From an uncultured Bacteroidota bacterium (GTDB lineage Bacteria > Bacteroidota > Bacteroidia > Chitinophagales > Chitinophagaceae), in NCBI GenBank assembly GCA_903881585.1, contig CAIRTW010000217.1, positions 1-50,673 of the forward strand: 50,673 nucleotides of DNA, in the 5' to 3' direction. Position 1 is the stretch's first letter, and every line of letters starts with the position of its first letter. Position numbers and translations under genes: made by a program. This document shows, one piece after another, positions 8,137-17,100 of this stretch. Below the pieces are notes generated by a model. That model made no database searches and was not told the origin of the DNA. It saw nothing but the letters and a program-made list of their open reading frames with translations.

Positions 8137-9567
8137 ATGGATACACAGATCATTGGCAGGGAGGATGAGATAGCTATCCTTGAAAAGCTCCTGCGGTCCG
8201 GTGAGCCGGAGCTGCTGGCTATCTATGGCCGCAGAAGAGTAGGCAAAACTTTTCTCGTAAAAACCTATTATAAGCCACACCTTATCTTCAGCTGCAGCGG
8301 ACAATACAATGGAAAAACGCCGGAGCAGCTGGTCAATTTTTCAGAGCAGCTGAACACCTTCTTTCCCACAAAAAAGATAATGCTGCCCGCCACAACCTGG
8401 CAGGAAGCATTCAGCATGCTGAGAAATAATATAGAGGCCATAAAGCACAAAAGAAAAAAGGTCATTTTTTTTGATGAGCTGCCCTGGCTGGACAGTCACA
8501 AATCCGGCTTTCTTTCTTCATTCGGTTATTTCTGGAACATGTTTGCCGCGCAGCGCACAGATATACTGGTGGTGATCTGCGGGTCAGCGGCGTCGTGGAT
8601 AATAAATAAAGTGGTAAATAACAGGGGCGGCCTGCATAACCGTATCACCCAGCGCATCAGGCTACAGCCATTTACACTGAAGGAAACAGAAAGTTACCTG
8701 CAACACAAGAACATAAACCTGGACCACTACCAACTGCTACAGCTATACATGGTAATGGGCGGTGTGCCCGCATACCTGAACGCAATAGAACGGGGGAAAA
8801 GCACGGCACAGAATATTGAAAAGATATGCTTTTCAAAAGATGGTGTGCTGGCCAATGAATTTGATAACCTCTATACTGCATTATTTAATGCACCCGAAAA
8901 ACATGTACAGGTAATACAGGCCCTTGCCCGGAAAAACAAAGGGCTTACCCGGGCGGAGTTGCTGAAAACAGGCAAATTCTTAACGGGCGGGGGTATGACT
9001 GTGGTTTTAAAGGAGCTTACGGAAAGCGGCTTTATAGACAAAACCTACCCTTTCGGGAAGAAAGAGCGGGATAGCCTGTATCGCCTTACAGATGAGTTCT
9101 CACTGTTCTATTTCAAATTCATGCAAAACCTTAAGGGCAATGAAATCGGGCAGTGGCTGAGCAGGCAATCGACACCGGCTTATATAAGCTGGTGTGGTTA
9201 TGCCTTTGAGAATATTTGCATGAAGCACATTGAACAAATAAAGCGGACCCTGCAAATAGGAGGGGTGCAATCAACATCATCGTCCTGGATCGGTACCGGC
9301 GGAGACAATGGTGCACAGATAGACCTGCTGATAGACAGGGCAGATCATTGCATCAATATCTGCGAGATAAAATTCAGCGTAAAGCCATTCAGCATCGACA
9401 AAAAATACGCGGCTGCACTTAATAACAAACTGATGGTTTTTCGCGAACAAACGGATACGCGTAAAACGCTGCTGCTTACATTTATTACCGCCTATGGCCT
9501 TGCAGAAAATACCTACAGAGAACAACTCGCCAGCAATGAAATAACCATGGATGCGTTGTTTTTATAA
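8137..9567 (+). CDS. archaeal-type AAA ATPase with DUF234 nuclease-like domain
   Basis: A 476-residue protein. I use ATG 8137 (MDTQIIGREDEIAILEKLL) because the family begins at the FxGRExEl motif; the longer frame from 8107 would be encoded by palindrome copy B. Walker A is GRRRVGKT (residues 31-38) and Walker B is KKVIFFDELPWLD (about 107-119). A winged-helix-like middle (ALARKNKGLTRAELLKTGKF) follows. The C-terminal DUF234 region contains GAQIDLLI then INICEIKF, the D...ExK spacing of PD-(D/E)XK nuclease folds. Family members are common in archaea and Bacteroidota, often in many copies; their function is not established. It is flanked on both sides by copies of one palindrome, which suggests a unit that moved or is maintained as a block. 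Confidence 0.88.
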   Translation: MDTQIIGREDEIAILEKLLRSGEPELLAIYGRRRVGKTFLVKTYYKPHLIFSCSGQYNGKTPEQLVNFSEQLNTFFPTKKIMLPATTWQEAFSMLRNNIEAIKHKRKKVIFFDELPWLDSHKSGFLSSFGYFWNMFAAQRTDILVVICGSAASWIINKVVNNRGGLHNRITQRIRLQPFTLKETESYLQHKNINLDHYQLLQLYMVMGGVPAYLNAIERGKSTAQNIEKICFSKDGVLANEFDNLYTALFNAPEKHVQVIQALARKNKGLTRAELLKTGKFLTGGGMTVVLKELTESGFIDKTYPFGKKERDSLYRLTDEFSLFYFKFMQNLKGNEIGQWLSRQSTPAYISWCGYAFENICMKHIEQIKRTLQIGGVQSTSSSWIGTGGDNGAQIDLLIDRADHCINICEIKFSVKPFSIDKKYAAALNNKLMVFREQTDTRKTLLLTFITAYGLAENTYREQLASNEITMDALFL

Positions 9568-9579
9568 CAGCGAAATAAA

Positions 9580-9629
9580 TTATTACTCGCCGTAACTATG
9601 TTTTTTTTACCACTTACGGCGAGTAATAA
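9580..9629. repeat. 50-base palindrome, copy C
   Basis: A perfect 16-bp inverted repeat: TTATTACTCGCCGTAA (9580-9595) and TTACGGCGAGTAATAA (9614-9629), with the 18-base centre identical to copy A. It begins 12 bases after the ATPase stop codon. It could also end transcription, but the T-run sits in the loop rather than after the stem. Confidence 0.92.
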
Positions 9630-9733
9630 ATTTTTAGCCCGGTGATCTGAGCGTCACCTATACACGGCTTTTTTTTGAAATAAATGGCATCAATTTCTTT
9701 ATAGAACGCAGGCAGAGTAAGAGTGTTTTAGAT

Positions 9734-9741
9734 TATCTTTG
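9734..9741 (+). promoter_or_regulatory. -7 box of serS
   Basis: TATCTTTG matches TAnnTTTG exactly and ends 21 bases before the serS ATG at 9763. No clear -33 TTG is seen at the expected distance. Confidence 0.55.
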
Positions 9742-9762
9742 CGACCAATAATTTTACTATTT

Positions 9763-11034
9763 ATGTTGCCCATACATTTATTCAGGCAGAACAAAGAACT
9801 GGTACTGGAAGGATTGAAGAAGAAGAACTTCAAAGAGCTGGAACTGGTAGATAAGATCGCAAACATCGATGAGCGCCGCCGTGCGCTGCAGGTAGAAAAC
9901 GATGCACTTGCATCATCACAAAATGCAGCTGCCAAAAGCATAGGCCAGCTAATGGCCAAGGGCGATAAAGAAGGCGCTGAACTGCTGAAAGAAAAAGTAG
10001 GGCTGCATAAAGAGCAGGCTAAGGATATAGCACAAAAGCTTAGCGACCTGGAAACGGAGATGCAGGACATGCTGGTGCGCCTGCCAAACCTGCCGCATAG
10101 CAGCGTACCTGCCGGCAAAACACCGGACGACAACGAAGTAGTGCGCGAGAGCGGCACATTCCCTGATCTGTCGGCACAGAAGCTGCCGCATTGGGATCTT
10201 GCAACTAAATATGGCCTTATTGACTTTGAGCTAGGAAACAAGATCACGGGCAGTGGGTTTCCGGTGTTTATGGGACAGGGCGCAAGACTGCAACGTGCGC
10301 TGATCAACTACTTCCTTAACTATAATATGGATGCAGGCTATAAAGAATTCTGCCCACCCTTTATGGTAAATGAAGCATCGGCCTATGGCACCGGCCAGTT
10401 GCCTGATAAAGAAGGGCAAATGTATCATGCTGTAGCCGACAACTTCTACCTGATACCTACCGCTGAAGTACCCGTAACGAACCTGTACCGCGATACCATA
10501 ATACAGGAAAGCGAATTGCCTGTGAAGATGACGGCATACTCTCCCTGTTTCAGGCGCGAGGCGGGCTCTTACGGCAAGGATGTGCGCGGCCTGAACCGGG
10601 TACACCAGTTTGATAAAGTGGAAATAGTACAGCTCTCAAATCCGGCTGCAAGCTATGAAGCCCTGGAAGGAATGGTGAAGCATGTGGAGATGCTCGTGCA
10701 GTCGCTTGGCCTGCCCTATCGCATACTTCGGCTTTGCGGAGGCGATATGAGTTTTGCATCGGCGCTCACTTACGATTTTGAAGTATATAGCGCAGCGCAA
10801 GAGCGATGGCTGGAAGTCAGCTCTGTATCTAACTTTGAGACCTTCCAGACCAACAGGATGAAGATCCGCTATAAAGATGGCAGCGGAAAAACGCAACTGG
10901 TGCATTCGCTGAATGGTAGCTCACTGGCGCTTCCGCGCATTATGGCCTGCCTGCTGGAGAATAACCAAACTCCCGATGGTATAAAAATACCGGCAGCGCT
11001 GCAACCCTATTTTGGAAAAGAAATGATCTCCTAA
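9763..11034 (+). CDS. serS: seryl-tRNA synthetase
   Basis: A 423-residue cytoplasmic enzyme that charges tRNA-Ser with serine using ATP. The start at ATG 9763 gives MLPIHLFRQNKELVLEGLKK, the usual N-terminus; a TTG eight codons earlier is unlikely. Residues about 1-110 are the long helical arm that contacts the tRNA variable loop. The class II core follows: the TAEVPVTNLYRD region, motif 2 (SPCFRREAGSYGKDVRGLNR) and motif 3 (LNGSSLALPRIMACLLENNQ), ending TPDGIKIPAALQPYFG. Length and order are typical. It is a single essential gene with its own -7 box. Confidence 0.97.
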   Translation: MLPIHLFRQNKELVLEGLKKKNFKELELVDKIANIDERRRALQVENDALASSQNAAAKSIGQLMAKGDKEGAELLKEKVGLHKEQAKDIAQKLSDLETEMQDMLVRLPNLPHSSVPAGKTPDDNEVVRESGTFPDLSAQKLPHWDLATKYGLIDFELGNKITGSGFPVFMGQGARLQRALINYFLNYNMDAGYKEFCPPFMVNEASAYGTGQLPDKEGQMYHAVADNFYLIPTAEVPVTNLYRDTIIQESELPVKMTAYSPCFRREAGSYGKDVRGLNRVHQFDKVEIVQLSNPAASYEALEGMVKHVEMLVQSLGLPYRILRLCGGDMSFASALTYDFEVYSAAQERWLEVSSVSNFETFQTNRMKIRYKDGSGKTQLVHSLNGSSLALPRIMACLLENNQTPDGIKIPAALQPYFGKEMIS

Positions 11035-11042
11035 TTTTTTTT

Positions 11043-11159
11043 GGAATTGGGAATTTGGCTTAAGGAATTTGGATTGTTTGGTGAAGAAATATTGTAGTTT
11101 TATCAAAGCAGTCCTATTTCAGAAACAATCCAAATACCCAATTACAAATACCAAATTCC
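11043..11159. repeat. long imperfect inverted repeat
   Basis: The 37 bases 11043-11079 and the reverse complement of 11123-11159 match at about 29 positions. The inner 13 bases are perfect (ATTTGGATTGTTT, 11067-11079, with 11123-11135). The 43-base centre contains a weak -7 box (TAGTTTTA, 11095-11102) 65 bases before the DUF4293 start. A transcript could fold into a long stem between serS and the next gene. Confidence 0.7.
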
Positions 11160-11167
11160 ACAAGAAA

Positions 11168-11605
11168 ATGATACAGCGCAAACAATCACTTTGGCTTTTT
11201 ATAGCGGCACTGCTGGATGCAGGGGTGTTTTATTTTGATCTCTACAGAACGCATACCGTTATTAACGGTGCGGACACTTTAGGACAGCTGCGTGTGGCAG
11301 ATCATTATCCATCGCTCATCGTAGCGCTGGTGATAACGATATTGCCATTCGTAACGATCTTTATGTATGGTAACCGGAAAAGGCAGATAGCTATGAGCTT
11401 TGCAAGCATTCTTGCTATGATCTCTTTTATCGCCTTGCTGCTGGGCCGTGTAGGTAACTTAAGTAAAATGGTCCCGCCGCCATCAAGTGGCAGCTACTGG
11501 ATCGGCGCTGTGTTGCCGGTGATCTCCATTGTATTTGTTTTCCTCGCCATCCTGGGTGTACGCAAGGATGAGAAGCTGGTAAAATCTATGGACAGGCTCA
11601 GATAA
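11168..11605 (+). CDS. DUF4293 family membrane protein
   Basis: A 145-residue inner-membrane protein with four predicted helices (about 8-25, 50-68, 78-96, 112-132). The start at 11168 gives MIQRKQSLWLFIAALLDAGV, the standard opening of DUF4293 proteins, which are confined to Bacteroidota; the upstream extension to 11069 is encoded by inverted-repeat DNA. Function is unknown. It follows serS on the same strand after 133 bases and converges with the next gene, its stop only two bases from that gene's stop. Confidence 0.82.
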   Translation: MIQRKQSLWLFIAALLDAGVFYFDLYRTHTVINGADTLGQLRVADHYPSLIVALVITILPFVTIFMYGNRKRQIAMSFASILAMISFIALLLGRVGNLSKMVPPPSSGSYWIGAVLPVISIVFVFLAILGVRKDEKLVKSMDRLR

Positions 11606-11607
11606 GA

Positions 11608-12528
11608 CTAGCGCCGCTTGAATGGCTTCTTGTTATCATCACCTTCGTCACTATTGAAATGGCTCTCCCCACGCTGCCTTTTTTCGGAGATCTTGAATGA
11701 TATGCCCACATTGATGCCTATGTTGCTGAAGGGTTGCGAGTAGGTGGGTTGTAATGCTCCGTTGCTATCCGCTGTGGCATTCTTGCTGTACTTCACTACC
11801 TGTGCGCCAATGATCTGGGACAATGGATAACTAGAACCATTGACGGTTACCGCAGTCAGGTCTGCCTCTTTTATATAGGCAGACATAGACAACATGTTTA
11901 TTTCGCCCCAAATACTTACTCTTTCGTTGAGTTTATATTTTACACCGGCTGCTGCTGAAATACCTACCGAAAAGCTGTTTTTTATTTTAATAGTAAAATC
12001 GTCAACTTCTGTTGCGCCGGTGCCGGGGAGGTTGGTAATTATTTGATCCTGTGTTATTTTGGTGCTTACCGGCAGCGCAGCGCCAACGCGCGTATATAAG
12101 TTCAGCTTATCGCCGCCCGTTTGTAATACCAGTGCAGGCACCAGCATAAAAGGGCTTTTTGCCCGTTGCACGATATCGATATTACTGGCAACACCACCTA
12201 CCGGCGCGTTCTCTATGGAGAATGTATATTTTTTTGTTGAGAGTCCAACATTACCATCCAGCTGCACCCCTACATGGTCGCTGAACATATAACCTATGCC
12301 CAAAGCGCCGTGAACACCCGTGTTGAAAGAAGCGGGTTTTACGCTGTACACCTGTGTATAGGTAGTATAAGTTACCGAGCCATTATACCCCCCTTGCTGG
12401 CCTGTGCCATCAAATGTTTGCCCGGCCTGCGGAATCGCGTAGCCAAGGCCGGCATTGATATAGAACTGAGCAGACGCGGTGTACGCAACTGCCGATAACG
12501 CCAACATTAAACAGCTTATCTTTTTCAT
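11608..12528 (-). CDS. outer-membrane beta-barrel protein
   Basis: A 306-residue protein with a clear signal peptide (MKKISCLMLALSAVAYTASA, then Q). The mature part alternates polar and aromatic residues in strands typical of small outer-membrane barrels (FYINAGLGYAIP, GALGIGYMFSDHVGVQLDG, ISAAAGVKYKLNERVSIWGE, NIGINVGISFKIS). It ends in a charged tail (RQRGESHFNSDEGDDNKKPF) beyond the last strand. It fits the porin-family/OmpA-like barrel group common in Bacteroidota; transport or structural role unknown. It lies 12 bases downstream of the aminopeptidase gene on the same strand, so the two are probably one operon. Confidence 0.8.
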   Translation of the reverse strand: MKKISCLMLALSAVAYTASAQFYINAGLGYAIPQAGQTFDGTGQQGGYNGSVTYTTYTQVYSVKPASFNTGVHGALGIGYMFSDHVGVQLDGNVGLSTKKYTFSIENAPVGGVASNIDIVQRAKSPFMLVPALVLQTGGDKLNLYTRVGAALPVSTKITQDQIITNLPGTGATEVDDFTIKIKNSFSVGISAAAGVKYKLNERVSIWGEINMLSMSAYIKEADLTAVTVNGSSYPLSQIIGAQVVKYSKNATADSNGALQPTYSQPFSNIGINVGISFKISEKRQRGESHFNSDEGDDNKKPFKRR

Positions 12529-12540
12529 ACGATCCTTAAT

Positions 12541-13830
12541 TTATTTTTTCATTGCGGCTTCTATCTCTTCCACCGTTATCGGTATGTTCTTGAAGAGGTC
12601 CACATTGCCGTTCTTAGTGATCCAGATATTGTTCTCTATGCGGATGCCCATTTTTTCCTCTTCTATATAGATGCCCGGCTCAATAGTGAACAACATGCCT
12701 TCCTTCACCTCATCGGTATAAGAGCCTACATCATGCACCACTATTCCCAGGTAGTGGGTAACTCCATGATAAAAATACTTGCGGAAGGCGGGATTGTCCG
12801 GGTCTTGTTTTTTAACATCTTCCTTGGTAATGAGCCCTATCTTCAGCAGTTGTTTTTCCATTTCGGCATTTATGCTCTTCACATAATCCTGGAACTGGAG
12901 GCCGGGCTTTAGTATCTTTTTACCATGGTTGTGTACTGCCAGGCAGGCATTGTACACCTCTTTCTGGCGCTTTGTGAATTTGCCGTTAACAGGGATAGTA
13001 CGGGTAAGATCAGCATTATAATTGCCATACTCAGCGCCAAAGTCCATCAGCAGCAACTCGCCGTCCTTACATTCCTGGTTATTCTCTTCATAGTGCAAAG
13101 TACGCGCCCTATCGCCGGAGGCTATGATGCAGCCGTATGCGTGCCCGGTTGCCCGGTTGCGGAGAAACTCATGGGTTATTTCTGCTTCTATTTCATACTC
13201 CATTACGCCGGGCTTCACAAACTTAAGTACACGGTCCAGCGCCTTGGCAGTAATATCTATTGCTACCTCTGTAACTTCTATCTCTTCTTTGGTCTTCACG
13301 TTGCGCAGCTCCTTCATGATTCGCGCGGCACGGTCGTAAGTATGCACCGGATATTTCTTCATCAGCTCCCGCACAAAAACGAGGTCTGTGCGGTACAGTT
13401 CGGTATCCAGGCGGTTGTGCTCATTGGTATTCAGATACACAGTATCAGCGCTGTTCATCATCACCTGCAGCATGGTGCGGAAACCATCGAGGAACTGTAT
13501 GTTCTTAATGCCAGATATGGTTGTGGCTTCGTCCTTGCGCAGTTTATGGCCCACCCATTTTTCCATCAGCTCGTTCGGGCGCAGCAACACCAGCACCTCG
13601 CGCATAGTCTTATCGGGATTGTCCGGGTAGAGCAGCACTATTGTTTTTTCCTGCGTTATGCCGGTGAGCCAGAGTACATCGGCATCCGGTTTGTAGCCAT
13701 AAGTACCGTCGCCACTTTTAGGAAACACCGGACTGGCGGGGAATATAGCCAGGGAATTAGGCTTCATCTTTTTTATAAAGCGTTGCCTGTTCTGCTCGTA
13801 TAATTTTGATGGTATTGGTAGATATTTCAT
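12541..13830 (-). CDS. pepP: Xaa-Pro aminopeptidase (M24B)
   Basis: A 429-residue metallopeptidase that removes an N-terminal residue preceding proline. Residues about 1-170 are the aminopeptidase P N-terminal domain (FPASPVFPKSGDGTYGYKPD). The pita-bread catalytic domain has all five metal ligands in order: two Asp in LLMDFGAEYGNYNADLTRT, His in HGVTHYLGIVVHDVG, Glu in FTIEPGIYIEEE, and Glu in GIRIENNIWIT. There is no signal peptide, so it is cytoplasmic. Length matches E. coli PepP. It is the first gene of a likely two-gene operon with the beta-barrel protein and is divergent from the giant surface protein gene. Confidence 0.93.
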   Translation of the reverse strand: MKYLPIPSKLYEQNRQRFIKKMKPNSLAIFPASPVFPKSGDGTYGYKPDADVLWLTGITQEKTIVLLYPDNPDKTMREVLVLLRPNELMEKWVGHKLRKDEATTISGIKNIQFLDGFRTMLQVMMNSADTVYLNTNEHNRLDTELYRTDLVFVRELMKKYPVHTYDRAARIMKELRNVKTKEEIEVTEVAIDITAKALDRVLKFVKPGVMEYEIEAEITHEFLRNRATGHAYGCIIASGDRARTLHYEENNQECKDGELLLMDFGAEYGNYNADLTRTIPVNGKFTKRQKEVYNACLAVHNHGKKILKPGLQFQDYVKSINAEMEKQLLKIGLITKEDVKKQDPDNPAFRKYFYHGVTHYLGIVVHDVGSYTDEVKEGMLFTIEPGIYIEEEKMGIRIENNIWITKNGNVDLFKNIPITVEEIEAAMKK

Positions 13831-14078
13831 TTTGTATCGAGGATAATGCTGGGGCGAAGTTAAAACAAATGTGCAAGCGAAAATACGTACAACTCATCGC
13901 TAAGATGCCATTTAGCAAATGAGCAGCTTATTCACTGAAAATCAAGCAATGATCCTTAATCACCGGAAAAATGTTAATGAAATGTTTTCAAGGTAGATAT
14001 TTTCATAAAAATTAATGGAAGAGCTCAAATTTACCTATTTTCATACCTCGTTTACACAGATATTAGTTATTTCTTTTA

Positions 14079-14104
14079 TTTTGCTAATAGCAAAAGGTTT
14101 TTTT
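14079..14104 (+). promoter_or_regulatory. hairpin and T-run before the giant gene
   Basis: TTTTGCT (14079-14085) pairs with AGCAAAA (14089-14095) around AAT, then GG and seven T run straight into ATG 14105. It is terminator-like and sits in the leader, so it could limit transcription or mask the start. The word GCAAAAGGTTTTT recurs at 14150-14162 inside the signal peptide. Confidence 0.3.
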
Positions 14105-17100
14105 ATGAAGAAGATACTTCTATTAACCACTCTTTTTATTGCCCTCTACGCAAAAGGTTTTTCCCAGGTAGTCGTTGTGCCTCCGATCTCGGGGTACCCC
14201 GTAACCTATACCGGCTGGGCCCTGTTAGGGGGTGCCGCTGGCGCATCAACTTTAGACAGTGAAATTGTGGTTACCCATGCCGCAGCAAACCAGTTGGGCA
14301 GGGTATATACAACTGCTTCTTATAGTGTTACGCCCTGTGGCCAGTTCACTGTGAATTTTGATTTCCAGATAAAACAATCAGGTGCAACAACAATAGCCGA
14401 CGGCATGGCCTTTTTTTTCCTGCAGAGCTCAGTTACTGCTGCAGAGGCAGCGGGCTATGGCGGCAGTGGGCTGAATATACCCAATAATCCAAATGGACTG
14501 GTGCTAACATTCGATACTTATGACAATTTAAGTGATGGCCAGGAACCTTCAATAGGATTGTTTGATTATAATGGCTCACTTGCCGGCTATGTTGAAGGTT
14601 CTGCCACCCAACGCCTGGCACATGCTTATAACCAGACTTTTGCTGATAATGGCAGTTGGCATCATTGCCTCATCACTTATGATGGGGGTGCAATTAAAGT
14701 ATTTTTCGATTACAGCGCTACCGCACTACTTACCGGGACTTACTCAATAAATTTTGCGGGACAATTTGGTTTTTGCGGAGCAACTGGCGGAAGTTATTCT
14801 ACTCAAAGTGTAAAGAATGTATTTATCAGGATCAATGGTTCCAGCCCAATAAACGGGAATACTTCGATTTGCCAGGGAGCAACTACTGCTTTGAGTGATT
14901 CCACAAGCGGGGGTACATGGAGTAGTAGTAATATAACTGTAGGCACAGTGTCAACTACCGGAGTTGTTACCGGCATAGGAGTTGGAACAACGACTATTAC
15001 ATACACATATAATGCAGGGGCATGCACTGCTACAACCGTAGTTACGGTAAATACACAACCTGCCGCGATAACCGGTACTCCGATAGTTTGTATGGGCTCA
15101 ACAACCGCGTTAACAGATGCTACGGCTGGCGGTACATGGAGCAGCGTTACCACCACTGTTGGAACTGTGGATGGAATTGGTAACGTGACCGGTATAGGTG
15201 CCGGCACGACGACCATATCTTATACAGTAGGGACTTGCGCAGCTAAACAAATTGTTACCGTAAATTCTGCGCCCGGCCCCATATTGGGTACTCTTTCAGT
15301 GTGTGAAACCTTTACTACTTTATTATCTGACACTCCCGCAGGCGGTGTATGGAGCAGTGTGACAGGTGGCGTGGCTACTATTAGCGCAGGCGGCCTGGTG
15401 ACAGGCATAAGTGCCGGGACATCGACGATATCTTATAGTATCGGCGGCTGTGTGGCTACTGCGGTGGTAACTGTAAACACACAACCGGCAGCAATAACAG
15501 GGGTAGCATTAGTATGCCTTGGCTCTGTAACAGCACTCTCGGATGCAACCGGCGGCGGCTTATGGACCAGCGTGACAACAACTGTAGGGACGGTGGACGG
15601 AACAGGAAACGTAACCGGCCTGGGCACGGGCACTACGCTTATTTCCTATACCCTTGGAAGTTGCGCTGCAACGCAGATCGTGACTGTTAATACTGCGCCC
15701 GGCCCCATCAATGGTACACTTTCGGTATGCCAGACCTTTAGCACCTCTTTGTCGGATGCTCCTTCAGGCGGTACCTGGAGCAGTGTTACTAGCACGGTTG
15801 GTACCGTGGATGGTATAGGAAATGTGACCGGCATTGGTACCGGAACGACGACAATATCGTATACCATAGGTACCTGTGCTGTTACGGCGGTGGTAACAGT
15901 GAATATACAACCGGCACCTATTACCGGTACACCGGAAGTATGTGTAGGTTCTGTTACAGCGCTTACAGATGCGACTGGCGGTGGAACCTGGACAAGCACT
16001 AATATCACCGTGGGCACAGTAGATGGCACAGGTAATGTAAGCGGGCTGGCCGTGGGCACGACAACTATATCTTACACCCTGGGCTCGTGTGCGGCTACAC
16101 AAAATGTAACCGTGAACACGCAGCCCGGCGCTATCCTGGGTACACTTACCGTATGCCAGACCTTTACGACTTTATTATCTGACAGTCCGGCAGGTGGGGT
16201 ATGGAGCAGTGTGACAGGCAGTGTGGCTACTATTACCGCAGGCGGCCTGGTGATGGGAGCAGCGGCAGGTACATCGACCATATCTTATACTATAGGTACC
16301 TGTGCGGCCACAGCAGTAGTGACTGTGAATACACAGCCAGTGGCGATAACGGGTACTCCGGAAGTCTGTGTGGGTTCTGTTACAGCCCTTACTGATGCTA
16401 CCGGTGGTGGAACCTGGTCAAGTACAAATGTTACCGTGGGCACGGTTGATGGCACAGGGAATGTGAGTGGCCTGACTGTGGGCATAACAACTATATCTTA
16501 TACCTTGGGCTCATGTGTGGCTACACAAGACGTAACCGTGAACACACAGCCGGGTGCGATCCTGGGTACGCTCAGCATATGCGAAACCTTTACGACTTTA
16601 TTGTCTGACAGTCCTGCAGGTGGTGTCTGGAGCAGTGTAACCGGTGGCGTAGCCACGATCTCAGCAGGTGGCCTTGTGACCGGGGCAGGTGCAGGCACAT
16701 CAACCATTTCTTATACGATAGGTACATGCGCGGCCACAGCCGTTGTTACTGTGAATACACAGCCGACAGCAATAACCGGCACTCCGAGCGTCTGTGTGGG
16801 CTTTATCACCACACTTACCGACGCTACGGGCGGCGGCACATGGTCTAGCACTACCCTGGGCGTAGGCAGTGTAGATGGGCTGGGCAATGTTATGGGAACA
16901 GGCGTGGGAACAACGACTATATCCTATACCTTGGGCACGTGTGCAGCGACGCTGGTAGTAACGGTGAATACCGAGCCCGCTGCCATTACAGGCAATACAG
17001 GTCCTATCTGTGAGACAACCACTTTACAATTATCTGATGCAACATCCGGTGGCGTATGGTCAAGTGTTACCGGTGGTGTGGCAACTATTAGTGGCACAGG

